64,000 bases of DNA from Artocarpus heterophyllus (GCA_025403435.1 CM046345.1:14389930-14453929); one strand, 5' to 3'. Shown: positions 10,786-24,590, counted from the first letter of the stretch. The notes: generated by a model from the letters alone, not told the origin. Numbers and translations: made by a program.

Positions 10786-12283
10786 CAAAACCAAATGGCC
10801 TTAGAGGTCAACTTATAGTGTAAAGCACACAATCAAACAACATTAATCTTGCAATTTTTGTAAAGATAATCCACATTATCTACCCCAAAGTTGCAGAGCA
10901 GCTACCCACAGTCAGTTCATTTTAAAACGTGTTGGAGCTAAATAAGAACAAAATAATAGTTCAAATAAAATCCCAAGTATCACAAAAGAAACTTTCCTTA
11001 ATTGGTCACGACTTCTAACCTAGTAGAACATAACCTTAAGTTTTTTGAAATAACTTCACCTGCTTTGACCTCATTCCACAAAAGCCACCCCGAGTCATGT
11101 TCCATTTTGAACCCTCGGCAATATCAAGTGAAAGGTTGCCAGAGAAAACTCCTATCACAGAAATAAAAATTGACAGAGAGAATGGAAATCTTATCACCCT
11201 GTGTGAGATATTTTGATATTTCACACACAAAGTTTAGGTTTGCAGTCACATCATATGGCAGTGCCTTATATAACTGGAAAAGAAAAAAGGAAATTACTTG
11301 TCACAGCTCTATAAATTCAGATCAAAAAATATTTTATTAAGTACCACTTAGTCCCTTTCCAGCATCTGTGATCTCCAAAGATGCCGAGGACAACCCTGCA
11401 ATATATACAAAGGTGGCGCCCGCTATTAGGATCTGCATTTTTCATTTGTGACATGGTAACAATTACAATATCAGAAATTTTTTATTCAGAATCAATGTTT
11501 CAGCTGAGAAAATCACGGGCTTTAATAGACTGACACCCACAAACTTGTAGGCATACTGCATAGTATCTATTAAGTAAAGGAGAAGAGATTGCATGTAAAA
11601 GTTTCGAGTGCGTTTGGAAGCATGGTAGGAACCATAAGTTAGAACCAGAACATTGTAGCATTTGAGAGCTTTACACTATACCATACTTTTATTTTATACT
11701 GTAACAGTTGAAACTAATAAGTTGGAACGGCATTGCCAAATAATAAACAGAGATATTAACGCTACATAAAAGTTCTAAATGGGTGTTAACTTTAATGCAT
11801 ATGGATAAAAAATGGAGAGGGGGGAAAAAGAAGAAGAAGAAAGAATGAACTGCTTACATACCTCCATATTCAGAATCTGAATACAAATGCCACCTTTTCA
11901 GCTCTTCTTTTGAGTTGAAATTGAAAATATATCTCTCAGTTGGAGGCATAAGATCATCAACATTCCACATGATGGCTACAATTTGAGATCAGAAATGAAA
12001 GAACTTAAGGACCAGGCAAGTGTAAGCGCACAATACAGACGAAAAACGTAACAACAAATCATAATAAGCCTCGAATCAATGCTCAAAACCTTTAAATTTA
12101 AAATGCTGTAGTAAGTAACAGGAAACGAAAATCACATGCCAAACCAAGATTAACGAAATAGAAAGTGGAGATACAAGCTTATGATACATAATCAGAAAAG
12201 GCATACAAACACATTATTCTAAAAATGGCACCTTTCTTTGTCGCGTTTAAGGAAGCTTGCCATAGTGCTCGGAACCTCGACAT
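9654..12283 (-). CDS. CIA30: CIA30/NDUFAF1-like mitochondrial complex I assembly factor
   Basis: Seven coding exons read on the minus strand: 12283-12232, 11975-11862, 11395-11345, 11148-11060, 10503-10423, 10260-10162 and 9848-9654. All borders are GT/AG and all phases agree, giving 226 residues. The CIA30 domain fills most of the protein: [20 protein letters not shown], then [80 protein letters not shown] and the C-terminal [12 protein letters not shown]. The family member NDUFAF1 helps assemble the membrane arm of mitochondrial complex I. The plant form has only a short N-terminus ([18 protein letters not shown]), basic and without acidic residues, as expected of import sequence. The length matches the plant homologues I remember. 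The gene looks intact; introns contain a large microsatellite and MITEs. The start is the first ATG after a 5' UTR acceptor. Confidence 0.93.
10661..10785. repeat. Compound microsatellite in a CIA30 intron
   Basis: A run of 23 C at 10661-10683, a short CA-rich run near 10702-10712, (CATA)n at about 10730-10760 and (TA)n to 10785, within the intron between the exons at 11060 and 10503. Long homopolymers of this kind are prone to length error in assemblies. Confidence 0.95.
11608..11742. mobile_element. Short hAT-like MITE copy 1
   Basis: About 135 bp in a CIA30 intron. It opens GTGCGTTTGGAAG and closes GGCATTGCCAAAT, approximate inverted ends, and shares internal phrases such as GAGCTTTACACT and TAATAAGTTGGAAC with the copies at 12513 and 46807. 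No coding capacity. Superfamily is a guess from the TTTGG..CCAAA ends. Confidence 0.6.
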
Positions 12284-13010
12284 TTTTGTTAGTCCTCAAA
12301 GTTCCTACATACATCAGTAGGAAAAACCATAAATGCTCCAATCTCTTCAGTTTATGGAGAATTATTAATAAATCCCTAAAATGTATTGCCAAGCCACAAA
12401 AATAAATAAATAAATAAACTTAAAATGCCAAGTTTCAATAATTTTTTTTTCCTGAACTTCCGAAACGGACAGATGAACAAATGAAAAAAGGGTACGGATC
12501 ATGATATATTGACAATGTTTGGGAACATAATTGGAACTACAAGTTAGAACTAAAACACTGTAGCATATGACAGCTTTACCATGTAGCAAACTTTTGCTTT
12601 ACACTATAACATGCGATAGCTTTACACTGTAGCAATTGGAGCTACTAATAAGTTCCAACTAGCAGTTCAAGTATATACTTAATTTCAAATTTCATTCATC
12701 ATATTCTCAGATTAGTTTTCCTTTCTCGTGATTTAGTACTAGGACCTATCAAAATTTCAGCTCCTTGACACTAATTTCTATTTTTTTCAGTATAAAATTA
12801 AAAACCCTAAAAGAGAATTGAGCTGAAAGCCTGACACAGTACTTAAGTTCACAGTCATCAAGAAAACCAGAGAAAAAATCACCAAAAAAAAAACCTGACC
12901 TTTGCTGATGGAAAGGCAATGCTGACTGCTGAAAACGACGTCGGATTAGCCGAGGCAACAAACGAGAAATTAGGCTTTCTTCTCAAACTCCGAGCTTCCA
13001 CAAACTGAAT
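12284..13010 (-). promoter_or_regulatory. 5' UTR intron and leader exon of the CIA30 gene
   Basis: Read on the minus strand, a leader exon (about 13005-12900) ends at the donor AAAG|GTCAGG, and an acceptor GTATGTAG lies some 20 bases upstream of the start codon. The intron is about 590 bp and contains a hAT-like MITE. A TA repeat at 13014-13035 lies just upstream and could serve as a TATA region. Inferred from splice signals. Confidence 0.45.
12513..12662. mobile_element. Short hAT-like MITE copy 2
   Basis: About 150 bp in the 5' UTR intron of the CIA30 gene, opening ATGTTTGGGAACATAATTGG and containing ACACTGTAGCA twice plus GCTACTAATAAGTTCCAAC. It clearly belongs with copies 1 and 4. Confidence 0.6.
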
Positions 13011-13496
13011 TGAATATATATATATATATATATATGAACGATTTAAATATCTGAAATTGTTCGATTCAATCTCATGTTTGTACAGACGAATTTACGTGAT
13101 TTTTCTCAGAAAAGTTAAAGAACAAAAAAAAAATCCAACGCTAGTTGAGTTCACGTAGATAACAAAATTCCCAAACAAAAATATGATCATATGTCGGTTA
13201 CATATCGAAAAAAATTACTTCGTATTTTAGCTCCAATCAGAGCAAAATGATGGCAAAATCAAAACTTTAAATTGTTGTTAATAATTAATACTTACACAGA
13301 TAGTTAAATAGGGATTTGGAATTTGGAATTGGGAGTCCCCACGTTCGACCGTGGTGAACAATTCTCACTGTTCTCCGCCACACCACGCGTTGTCCGTGTT
13401 AACGTTACCCATCGGTCGTATGCTTTGCTTTCAATCAGAGGCGGCGTCGTTTAATTGATGGTTGCAGGTTTTCTTTCTTTTTTTCCAGGTTAGTTT

Positions 13497-13992
13497 GTTA
13501 AAAAAAAAAAATTTATATTATCATTTTTGATACCTTACGTTTTGAAACTCACATTTGTATTTTATTTTTAAAAAAATATCAAAATAATACCTTATAGTTT
13601 ACAAAAATATCATTTGATATCCTGAATTCATGTTTTTGAAATGAATTTTTTTTTTTACCTTTTCATTAATAATTCTAAATTAATTTTGGAAAGCTACAAT
13701 AGAAAATCAAAACAAAAGATTGTACAAAACTAATTAAAAAAAGCATATATGTGGACTTATTTATTTTTTGGCATTATTTGTGTTTATTTATTTTTATAGT
13801 TTTTATAAAATAAATTAAGATTCATTAATGAAAGGGAAGCTAGAAATTCCACATCACAAAATACGAACTCAGGGTACCGAAATAATATTTTTGAAAACTA
13901 CATCGTACCGTTTTGATATTTTTTAAATAATAAGGTACTAATATAATATATCTCTATAATACAGGTATCAAAATAATAATATTTTAAAAAAC
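13497..13992. mobile_element. Foldback (long inverted repeat) MITE
   Basis: The two ends are long imperfect inverted repeats: TATTATCATTTTTGATACCT near 13517 pairs with AGGTATCAAAATAATAATA near 13972, and ATCATTTGATATCCTGAATT near 13610 pairs with ACTCAGGGTACCGAAATAAT near 13870. The arms run almost to the centre, so the roughly 495-bp element could fold into one long hairpin. No coding capacity. It lies upstream of the CIA30 promoter. Confidence 0.75.
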
Positions 13993-15902
13993 AAGAAAAC
14001 ATTGGATGGAGGATTTAAACTCTTCGATTCACCGCTAAGACCATCTCAAATACAAATGTTAACATTTATACTGTATTTGCCATAAAAAAATGTTAAAATA
14101 TCATGTTTATCTTGCGCTTTACTATATAATGCTATTTCTAAATTATCTTTGTCGTACATTTAATATAAAAGTACTTTGAAATCAACAATATTGTAATGAC
14201 TAAAACAAAAAATTAACATATTAACAAGCAAAAATCAAATATTAAATTTATCACCAAATTTAGCATAAGGTAAACTTGAAATTAACACATCAATATAGCA
14301 TTATTGTTTCTAAATTCAAATGCAATTATTGGTTTTTTTTAAGCACCGAAGGGTTAGATTTACTTAGCTGCCAAAACCCCTTGCAACAACTTGTCCGAAC
14401 ACCACATATATCACAAACAAACAGGTTGGGCCCAACATGTTTAGTTGATAAAAGAGTACATTTGACAATGCAATTAAAACAAAAAAATTATAATGATTTT
14501 TACAATAGCATGCGAGAGCTTTACACTGCAACTTACTTTTACTTTACATTGGAGCAATTGAAATGATATTTTCTAAACGACGTTACCAAACACACTATAT
14601 TAGATCCGATCTATAACAATAGAGGGAGAAGAGAAAGAAAGTAGAGAAAATTACATTACATAGCAAAATTTATATGGTGGATTGAAATTTAGCAAAAATT
14701 TAAAATATTGTAAAAATAACATAACTTACATAGTACTTAACGTAATAATTTTACATTTTATACTGTATAATTATTTGGTAATTATTTTAATAATATATAT
14801 TTTTTGTTATTCTTGCAATATGTGAAAATTTTGCTACACTCTAACTTTATCATTCGTGTGTTTATTATATGTGTAAAAAGTTAAAAAAAATTGTTTTCTA
14901 AAATTGATTAGTGGCTGATTGATTGCTTTTTAGTCTATCCTTGATTAACTTGATGGTTTATCATTGATTGATTTGATGATTTATCACTAAGAGACCAATA
15001 TTACTCAATGATTAACCAAAGCTAATGCAATTTTATCGATAAATCAATGATAGATATTGATAAATTAATGATAAGTTATCATTAGCATGTCAATAATTGA
15101 CCATTATGAAACCCATAAAAAAGGTCATCCAACTAAAAAATAAAAAATAAGATGTTGGTTAAAAAAGAGAGACAAAACCATTCATTATTAGTTAATAAAT
15201 AAATAAATAATAAAAACCTTGTTTCATCAACATGTTTGTTTTCATTTTCCCCTTAACATGTCCTTTTCACATATTCCTTGTTACACCCATGTAGCTGAGG
15301 CATAATATAAACAATTACCAAACTATTTATATATTATATCAAAATATGTTTTTTCACCTCATATTAAATCAAATGCTAGACAGAATTAATATACCAATTT
15401 GAATTTAAATCAAGTATAGCTATTACTTTTAATTATTTCACAATTAAATCAAAGTTGGGAGCCAGGCTTGGATGATGCCACATAAGAGGATCAACATAAC
15501 AACTTGACTACAAAAACTATCCAAAACCACATTGATGTGATGTGATGTTTTTTTTTTGGTTTGTTTGGGTCAAAAAATAACATGATTTGGATAAAAAACA
15601 CTAAGAGAATTTAAATTTTATAAGAGAAAATACTGTACCAAAATTAGTTTGAACTACAAACTGCGATTTGAAAATCAAACCGTGGCTTACAAAAACCATT
15701 TAAATTATGTTATAAGTACCCAACTGTGTGGTAAAATTTTTGAAAGTACAATTGATCAACACATACGACATATTTTCGTTTATTTGCTTTTTCTATGGTG
15801 ATTTTAATGTATTTTTTAGCCACTACCTTGTATGATTTTTTTTCTTTATCTAGACATAATTTATTGAAAAAATTACAAGTTAGTTTTTGTATGATTGTGT
15901 TT
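13993..15902. other. Intergenic AT-rich DNA, no gene
   Basis: No ORF with recognisable content on either strand. It contains MITE copy 3 and several short palindromic TTATCATTGATT-like phrases (14900-15090) suggestive of another decayed small transposon. Nothing else seen. Confidence 0.6.
14500..14594. mobile_element. Short hAT-like MITE copy 3, partial
   Basis: Contains GCATGCGAGAGCTTTACACT and ends in GTTACCAAACAC, matching the 3' half of the other copies. The 5' half is not recognisable. Confidence 0.45.
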
Positions 15903-18900
15903 TATTGTAACACCTAATAAATTCTTAGAACATGACAAGGTTATGGTAAGTAATTTATGTATAAATTTTGTGGGATTTATGCTTAGAAATTTTGTCAAGT
16001 GCCTTGAAGGCAAAATAAGTGCTATGAAGATTACTGTTTAAAACTGATTTATGTGACAAAATTCCATATGCATAAATATGGAATTTTTAAGATTAAATGT
16101 CAAGTCACAGTCCTAAGTAAAGTACGAATTAAATAAAGATAAGAGATAGTTTATGAGCAAGGAAAAATAATTAATTGTTATAGAATGTGTTGCAACAAAT
16201 TAAAGAGATAGAAATATTGTAAAGGAAAAATATTGTATGAAAAATATAAAAATTATACAGTGTAAGAATCAAGCAGTACAAAAGTTATGCGTAATAAAAA
16301 TTATGCAATATAAGAAATATATAATATGGAAACTATGCAATATTAGAATAATGCAGCATATGGATTATACTGATAAAGTTAAGCAATATAGAAATCATAC
16401 TTATAAAATTAAACAGTGAAATTATAATGGATAACGTTAAGCAGCATGGGAATTAAATTATGTAGATGATGTAGATAAGTATGAAAAGTTGTGGAAGCGT
16501 ATAATAATATAGGAAATATACCGACAATATAAGAAAGTGTCCTAACACTATAGAAAAAATATATTGTAGTCTAAATTTAGATTGTTAAAAATGTTGATGT
16601 GAGACCCATTAGGTAACATCCCAAAAGTTGAAAAACTTCTACGTCACCCCATGGAAAACCAGTGGAAACAAGTGGAATGGAGCCAAAGTTCTTTTCATTT
16701 TAGTCCCTAGAATAATCCTTTAAAAGGCTAAGGACTTAATTGATAAAAAAAATTCCCACTTTTGCTTCATCAAAATTATGTCCCATGAAACCCATTTTCT
16801 CCTCCATGAAAACCGGCCTTCCCAAGCTAGTTTTTCCTTAAGTTTTTGTTGATCCCAAGCCTATAAATCATGTTTTGAAGCAAAATCAAGTATGTAGAGG
16901 AAGACTAATGACTTTTCAAGGTAAAACTCAAAACTTTTACTATTGTATCTAAGGTTTTTGCTCATGTTTTGGATGAAATTTTTCTGGGTTATGATATGGA
17001 TTGTTGTCAAGGGAACTTAAAAGATTTCAAGTACTAAAGAGGAAGGATAAAATCTTAGGATCTTTTAGGTAAACTCTAAACCCTAGTCTTGATTTTGTTC
17101 ATATGTATCAAGTGTTTGTTGTAATGTTTAGGGACTATAGCACCTAATAAAAACACTATGACATGATTAGATTATGTGTGGTATAGATGGTTATGCGGTT
17201 GCTTAGTTGAAACTAGAGGTTTTATGCTAAAAAGAGAAAGATTGTTAAACTTTATCAAAATACAAATTTTAACTAGTTTTCAAGTAAATGGGTTTTTGAT
17301 AAATTTAGAGGCTAAATTATTTTTCGAACAAAAGATGAGATTCATTGAAAATGTCGAGACGGACAACTTTTGTGAAGAAAATTTCCTAGAATTTCAATTC
17401 TATCAAGTTGAAAAATGTTGATTTCAGTTTTGGCCATATTGAAAATGGGCCAAAATTCCATGAAGATGAATGATTTTGGAAAAACTTAAGACACGAAAGT
17501 TATGGATCTTATCGAAATTGTTAAAATTTGTAAGCAATTTGTGAAAATTTCTACATAGATTTTAGGTTATGAGTTTTACGAGATTTTATCATAAAATTTT
17601 GAAACAGTAAAATAAGGAAAACATTTTGAAATTGTTTAAGTTTGCCCAAAGAACTTTAGTAAGTTTTAATCCTTACAAAAAAACTAGACATTAAGGTATC
17701 AAATAGTTACTTTTGGTTTCAGTAGTAAAAATGTCAAGATTTTATGTTTTAGGTCAAAATCGTAAAAGTATGTGAAACTAAAATTTTCATAGTGCAAAGC
17801 TAGTTTCATGCACTATTGTGAAAATATGAGCAATTCTAGAGTTTTAAGTTCAAGAGAATATGTGATTTTCTAAGGAAAAATCCACTAAGAGTAAAATCAT
17901 CATTTTCTTTTATAAAATCGCTAAAATAGATCTTGAGCCTTCCGAATTAGTGAAACTCCCTTATATGAAAAATGATCCATATCACATTAGGTAACGAACC
18001 ATCAAGTTAGACATAAATTTGACCATAGATTGTTCACGTTAAGCAGTATAAAAATAAACCTAGTGTAAACACAAATAATTTCTAATAGTCAGCTGTCATT
18101 TGAACATGACACAAAGCCGAATAATAAAAGAGAAATTGATAAAATGGGAACACTAGAGCTATATTCAAGTAAGTTTCAAACCTCACTTATGACATGAAGA
18201 AAATGATTTTTAAATGCTTTGAATGTGCTTGAAATATGTTTGCATTCGTTATGCATAATGTTTTAAAGACCAAGTCATGATTTGCAATATGGTTGCATTT
18301 GTTATGATTTATTGTTTTAGACATTAAGTTATGTCATGTAAAAGGTTCACTAAGATTACAAGATCGGTAATTTAAACCTTTAAGTTAAGATAAAAAAAAA
18401 AGTATCGTACCAGCCTCTCAACCCAATAGGAGTATCCTGTTAAGTTATGTTACAATTTTCGTGATACGACGACATTTTATGCACTTGGTATGTACACTTG
18501 GGCCTATAGTTCAAGATAAGTTACAAGAACAAGTTGATCATAATAGAGCATAAACAGAATCATACATTGTGATGTTGCTTGCATTTCTTCTTAAATGTTT
18601 TATGAGAATTATTTTGAGAGACATGTTTCTTGAGAAATGTTTTTTGATAAACATTTTATGACAAAAGTTTTACGTGGTTTTATGAGATTGTTTTATGAGA
18701 AACGTTTATGGTAGTGTTTTAAGAAAAGGTTCTACAAAAAAAGTTTTATGAAAAACGTTTGTGAAAGTTGTTTTAAGAGAAAAGTTTCATGATGAATGTT
18801 TTTATATATCGTCAGATTTGTTTGAACTTACTGAGTGAAAGCTCATTACAAGGTCTTTCACATTGTAGGTAATTCTTTAAGAGACCAGTATGACTAGTTA

Positions 18901-19240
18901 ATGAGCTCGATGCTGCGATGAGACAAATGTGATTGTTGCACTATGGATGCCACTACAATTGTTTCCATTGTATAAAAAGAAGTTTTCCACTGTTTTTGAA
19001 AGATAGTTTAGAAGTTTTAAGAAAGTAAATGTTTATTAACAAGTTTTAAGAAATGTTTTAGACGATTACAAAGTTAAGATTTTGTATTCATGTTTTCAGA
19101 TTATATTGCAATGAAAGTTACAATAATTTTTAAAAAAATATTTCATTAAGCAGTTTTCTTAGTAATAAGTAAGATCAATAGTTTTGATTTTTTTTTATTT
19201 TATTCAGCAATTTTCTTACTAATAAGTAAAGTTAACAATT
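15903..19240. mobile_element. Decayed Ty3-type LTR remnant(s)
   Basis: The start, TGTAACACCTAATAAATTCT, has the TGTAACACC opening of chromovirus-like LTRs. A diverged echo (AGCACCTAATAAAAACACT) follows near 17140. Near 18820-18960 is a stretch of the GAACTTACTGAGTGAAAGCT kind seen near the ends of such LTRs. No target duplication or coding remnant could be found, so limits and number of elements are uncertain. Confidence 0.35.
16236..16425. repeat. Degenerate short tandem repeats
   Basis: About nine imperfect units of 15-20 bp of the type AAATTATGCAATATAAGAA. The apparent 60-codon ORF here simply reads through the repeat. Confidence 0.6.
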
Positions 19241-19300
19241 CAAGTTTAAGCAAGCAAGATAGCTTAACATGGGCCCAAGTGTCTCATAAAGCAACATATC

Positions 19301-19940
19301 TGTTGATGCTTACCAGAGTTCGGCGTCGAATCAATACCATGTGCGGCTACGCATGGCAGATGGCTCTTTCTTGTTCGGCTCTGCCTGATCGGGTGGTCCT
19401 ACAATAAGAGGAGGGACGCTTCAGGGATAAGAAGAGGTGGGTCAATCAATAAACAATGGCTCTCCGATGCTCAAGGCAGGGGTTGCTCGGCAGGGAACGA
19501 GAACTTGTTAGGTGGGAAGGAGCATGCATGCCAAGATGTAATAAATGCATCCTATTTAGGCCACCATTTGGATTGGGTGTTAGGTGGGTTCTGCCCATAA
19601 CCCGAGTGTCACATTAAGGCGTGTCAAATGGCAAGGGACAAGTGTCGCCTCCCTCCGTCGGTGGATTGCATCCCATCCAACGGTGAGTTGTTTGCCATCT
19701 GTTGGCCAAAGGTGGTAAGTAGCAACCCACTCTTAAGTGGGAAGAGTCTGACCTGAGCTGGTACTCAATCCGAGGAGGCAACCTATTGAGGTGCGGCCCA
19801 GGAGACCCTAAAAAGCACCTCGGACAAGAGATCTAGGCTCATCGGGATACATAGTATCCTCCCCTATAGCTTTGCCGAGCTGTTTGGCCGACCACCCGGA
19901 GTACGGCTCCTCGGCGGTGGCGCCGAGCTCACCCTCAACA
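19301..19940. mobile_element. Solo LTR of the Tat-like family, TSD ATATC
   Basis: This 640-bp sequence begins TGTTGATGCTTACCAGAGTT and ends GAGCTCACCCTCAACA. It is flanked by the perfect 5-bp duplication ATATC (19296-19300 and 19941-19945). It matches both LTRs of the large Ty3 element at 21964-22600 and 59175-59816. No internal sequence remains. Confidence 0.93.
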
Positions 19941-19945
19941 ATATC

Positions 19946-20297
19946 TATGTTGCACTCAGTTGCAATGTGGTTTCATGATGATTTTTAATAATAACTGTCA
20001 CCCACAAAAGCCATAATGCAACCGGTAGCAGCATTGATTGAAGTAAGGGTGGGGTGCAAATTATTAGAAATGCAATCAAAGTCCCGCATTGGCTATAAAA
20101 GGGGATGATCATGGTTTTATAAGGATGGAAGATATCTCCATTAGTATGACACATTTTGGGTAGAGTCCTAAATCAAGTCCATGAAGGCTTAGTCCAAAAT
20201 AGACAATATTATGCCAATGTGAAGACGCGTGTGTTCCATCATCTTATAGTCAAATAGGGCGATATTTAATGCAAAATAAAAAAGTCAGATGGGACAA
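19946..20297. other. Intergenic spacer, no gene
   Basis: A 352-bp stretch between two solo LTR insertions. A short minus-strand open frame (19945-20154) has no recognisable content. It appears to be the host sequence in which the neighbouring elements landed. Confidence 0.5.
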
Positions 20298-21963
20298 TTA
20301 TTTGTTGGAAAAACAGTTCACAGTAGAATTCTAAATTTTTTTCCAAAATACAAGTTCGACACACTATATGCATAAATTAACCGGATCTTACTAACCTTGT
20401 AAACGCTAAAAAGCTCCTGCAGTCTGTGAAGAGATGTGTGTTTCAGAAGGACCTCAACCAACTGGCCTTCTTTGCAATTCTCTATTCACGACCAGTGTGT
20501 GTGTGGGCACACTCGTATAGCTCTTCCACTGGATAGCTCTCATTTCAACCAATTGAAAAAAACCCAAAGCTATAGTTCGTGATTTGTGAACAATAGCTTT
20601 CTAGGGAGTCATAGAGTCTCACAACAGAGTCTCACTCTAGATTTCTCAACTGATCTAAATTACAATGAGTCTCACTCCCCCTTTTTATAAAGGTTGGGCC
20701 CAAGAGTCAGTCATTATCAAATAAGGCCTTAAAAATTCAAATAAGAATCAAATCAGGATCAATATTTGATAAAATCTGCATAAAACACGTGATCTATTTA
20801 TTGCTCGGTCGACATGCCAAACTAGCATATCAGCCTGCCGAACTTCCTCCATTGGCAGGCTGAATTTAAAGATCGGCCTGTCGAACTTCCAATGAATGAT
20901 CACTGCGAATTTTTATTTCCCACCTGAGATTCTTGGGATAGAGCCTCAATTTTAATTCAAATAACCCAATAAAGAAGTTATCTAATTAAAACAGTCATAT
21001 CTAGATAATCTCTAGGAAAATAAATATTCTTGATAATTCAACAAGTTTATCTTGAATTAATTTATTCAAAATTAATCCAACTGATAAACAGACATGAATT
21101 ATCTGATCCTAATAATTCAACAAGTTTATCTTAAATTAATTTTTACAAAATTAATTCAACTGATAAACAGACACGAATTATCTGATCCTATCAAATTTTC
21201 AGTCAATCTAATAATTTGACACAAGTCACCAATTATTGAAAAAGCACGCCGTATCATTACATGATATTTATGAGCTAGCAAATGGGACCTAATGGACCTA
21301 TATAGTTCAAGCTCCCAATAATTATGAAACCCAATATCCCAGATATACATTTCATAATTATCAACTCTAACGCTACTCCACTAAAAGCTTAGAGCTGCAC
21401 TCTCAAACTATATAGAATTACGAAGCCCACATAGCTAAGTCTCCATGACATATCATACTGTATTGTATCCCTATAAGATTATCCATAATCAGCTTAAGAA
21501 TAAATTCTGTCTTACCTTCTTGATTATTTTTATTTTACATTTCATTATCTTACCATTGAAAAACTTACCATCCAAAGACGGTATACCATTTGGTTACACC
21601 TATGTATCTAAATGGTTGAGCGCCCCAGTTTTTCAATTACAAGATAACACATATAAGAGGATATCAACTACTCCTAAAGAGGAGCTATGGATTCCATATC
21701 TATGAATAACAGGTCTACGTTATCAAGGGTCATGCCTCCAACGTACTGGCATGCGTATCATTATTAAAATGTGGATGTTACCTTTGGTACATCAAAAGAC
21801 ATAAGTCAAGATAACAGGCTCACTATTCATCTCAAGATTAAGGTACAATACATATGATTCTCTAAAGTGAATCGATTCGCCAAGATAGAATTATTAATCT
21901 AAATCAATTCACTTTATGTCCCGATCCAATACATCATTACCTATGACAATGTGCCAATGTTTC

Positions 21964-22600
21964 TGTTGATGCTTACCAGAGTTCGGCGTCTGATCAACAC
22001 CACATGCGGTTGCGCACGGCGAATGGCTCTTCCTTGTTCGGCTCTGCCTGATCGGGTGGTCCTGCAACAAGAGAAGGGATGCTTCGGAGATAAGAAGAGG
22101 CAGGTCAATCAATAGACAAGGGCTTTCTGATGCTCAAGGCAGGGGTTACTTGGTAGAGAACGAGAACTTGTCAGAAGAAGCATGCATGCTAGGATGAAAT
22201 AAATGCATCCTATTTATAGGCTACCATTTGGATCGGGTGTTAGGTGGGTTTTGACCATGACCCGAGTGTCACATCAAGGCGTGTTAGATGGCTGGACACA
22301 AGTGTCGCCTCCCTCCACCTATGGATTCCATCCCATCTGACGGTGAGTTGTTTGCCATCTGTTGGCCAAAGGTGGCAAGTAGCAACCCATTTTCAAATGG
22401 GAAGAGTCTGACCCAAGCTGGTACTTAATCCGAGGAGGCAACCAATTGAGGTGCGGCCTAGGAGACCCTGAAAAGTACCTCAGACAAGAGATCCAGGCTC
22501 ATCGGGATAAGTAGTATCCTCCCCCGTAGCTTTGTTAAGCTGTTTGGCCGGCCACCCAGAGTATGGCTCCTCGACGGTGGCACCGAGCTCACTCTCAATA
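21964..22600 (-). repeat. 3' LTR of the Tat-like element, with adjacent polypurine tract
   Basis: 637 bp, TGTTGATGCTTACCAG to ACTCTCAATA (last bases mutated from CAACA). Reading the minus strand, the sequence just before it is ATTGGGGGGCTAC (22601-22613), a G-rich polypurine tract, which fixes the orientation. Confidence 0.9.
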
Positions 22601-24590
22601 GTAGCCCCCCAATTTACCTAGTTGGTGCTCGGCTGGGTGGACTATGCCAAGTGGGTGAGGTTGGCTCAGGACAGAAGACCAAGCGACGTCCCAAGGTAGC
22701 GTGAGACGAAAGGTCACGCTGTGAAGCTTGGAGGAACACGTGTCGCAATGCGAGTGGTGCCTCCCTGACAGGCATAATCATCGTGCCTCTTCATTTTTTG
22801 CACCCAGGTTTCCCGTCGAAAGTGGCTATAAATAGAATCTGTCTTCCTCTCATTTTCACATGCAATTAAGGTCACGCTCGCTACTTCTTGAGTTTTAACT
22901 GTTGAGCTGTAGTTAGCAACCTGAGAACTCTCCGTTCTTGAGCTTCCACAGTCTAACCAGGTAATTTCCCGAGGAACGCGATAAAGATGAGTGACTTGTC
23001 AAATTCCCAGAACGTTAATATTTCCTTGTCGAAAAGTAGTCCAAAGACCGAATTGTCCTCCACAAAGGTCCATATAGAAGGTTTGTCCTCAGAGCAGGAT
23101 GGGGCTAATCGGTTAGCCAAAATATTAAGGGTCGATGCCCAAACTGTCCCCTAGCCAAAGTTCCTAAACTTGTTGGATGGGGAGCACCTAGTGAGACCTT
23201 GTAGGGGTGAGAATCCTTACATCGGGGCAGCCACCACCAGCACGTCCTAAGTTATGGCTTAGGAACAAGCTAAGCTGGAGGCAGTCGATGATGTAGCAAG
23301 CACCTCTGGTCGAGACATCAGGGCCCCTATCTAAATCGTTGGCAGGATTACCATCGACATATCCGATGAACAGGCAGTCGAGGAAACTAAGCGGGTGATG
23401 AGTGCCGCCGAAGAGAAGTACGAAGGGGTCCGAGTCACCTAAGTACGGGGAGTGACCGTATACCAAGTAACCCGGCCTAGAAAAACTTCAGCAGCGGCTT
23501 ACTCCAGTGCAATGACGAAGTCTTAGCATGAGGATTTACGTATCGATTTCAACATCCCAGACGACGTCATCCTCATTGCGCCCGAGGAGAGCAACTCGCC
23601 CCTGACTCCGCCCGAGGGGTTTATTACATTATACATGGAGTTTTTCAAAGCTAGGCTGCAACTACTGTTTCATCCATTCCTTCGTAGGGCACTCAACGAC
23701 CTTAACGTGTGCCCGGCTCAACTTAACCCAAACAACTACAGGTCGTTGATCGGGATGTATATGTCGTAGAGGTACACTGGGCTACCGAGATGTCATGGGA
23801 TGCATTCAAGCAGGTTTATAAAATGAAGAAGCTTCCCCGGTAGTCCAACTGGTATTACATCACCGGGTTCAAGAAAGATTTTATTTTGGGCAACCCCGAT
23901 TCAGACAAACTTTGGAAGTACGAGTGGTTCTATGTCAGGGGTAATTACCTAGCCAGAGCCGGTGAGGTCATCCTTGAAGATCAGCATGTCTCGAGGACAA
24001 TTGAACAAGGGCACGTGTGGTCTAAAGAGGCTGTGGGCGCCGAACCACATTATTAGGGCGGTCGAAGACCTGTTTGAGAAGCCATAAGCGACGAGGCAAC
24101 AGTCATTCTTGCTCGGGAAGGAGACCCTCTCCTGTTATGGCTGGTTTAGGGAACCAGCAGAATCAATTCCCCATCAAACTAGGCAGGTTACAGTCGCAAA
24201 GTCGAGTGCCGTGGACATCCTCGGGCCAATCACTTCTAGATCTAGGTGGCCAGCGAGGGAGCTATCATCGTCCAGCTCTTAGGACTCGTTGAGTGGCTCC
24301 TTTGACGCGGGGCCACCTATAGCAGACGAGGACCTAGAGGACATGATTTGGCTCCTACACCTGCTTGGCCAGCTCCTGATTGGAGGTTAGTCCTGATTTT
24401 TTTTTTTTTTTAGCTGAGCTTGCCTTGACTTGGATTTTGATTTTGCAGAGATGTCTTCCTAACCAAGGAATGCAGAAGAGAGACGAGCCCTTATGGAGAG
24501 CCTTCGTAAGCAAAAAGGGAAGGCTGTGGCTGTCGGGCAAAAAAGGAAGAGGACTTCGAGACCAGAAGTGCCAGCGTGGTCCAACCAGCC

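Noticed and set aside
23188..23466. 92-codon minus-strand ORF in the Tat-like antisense region
   Set aside because: Lies opposite the decayed accessory ORF and has no recognisable domain.
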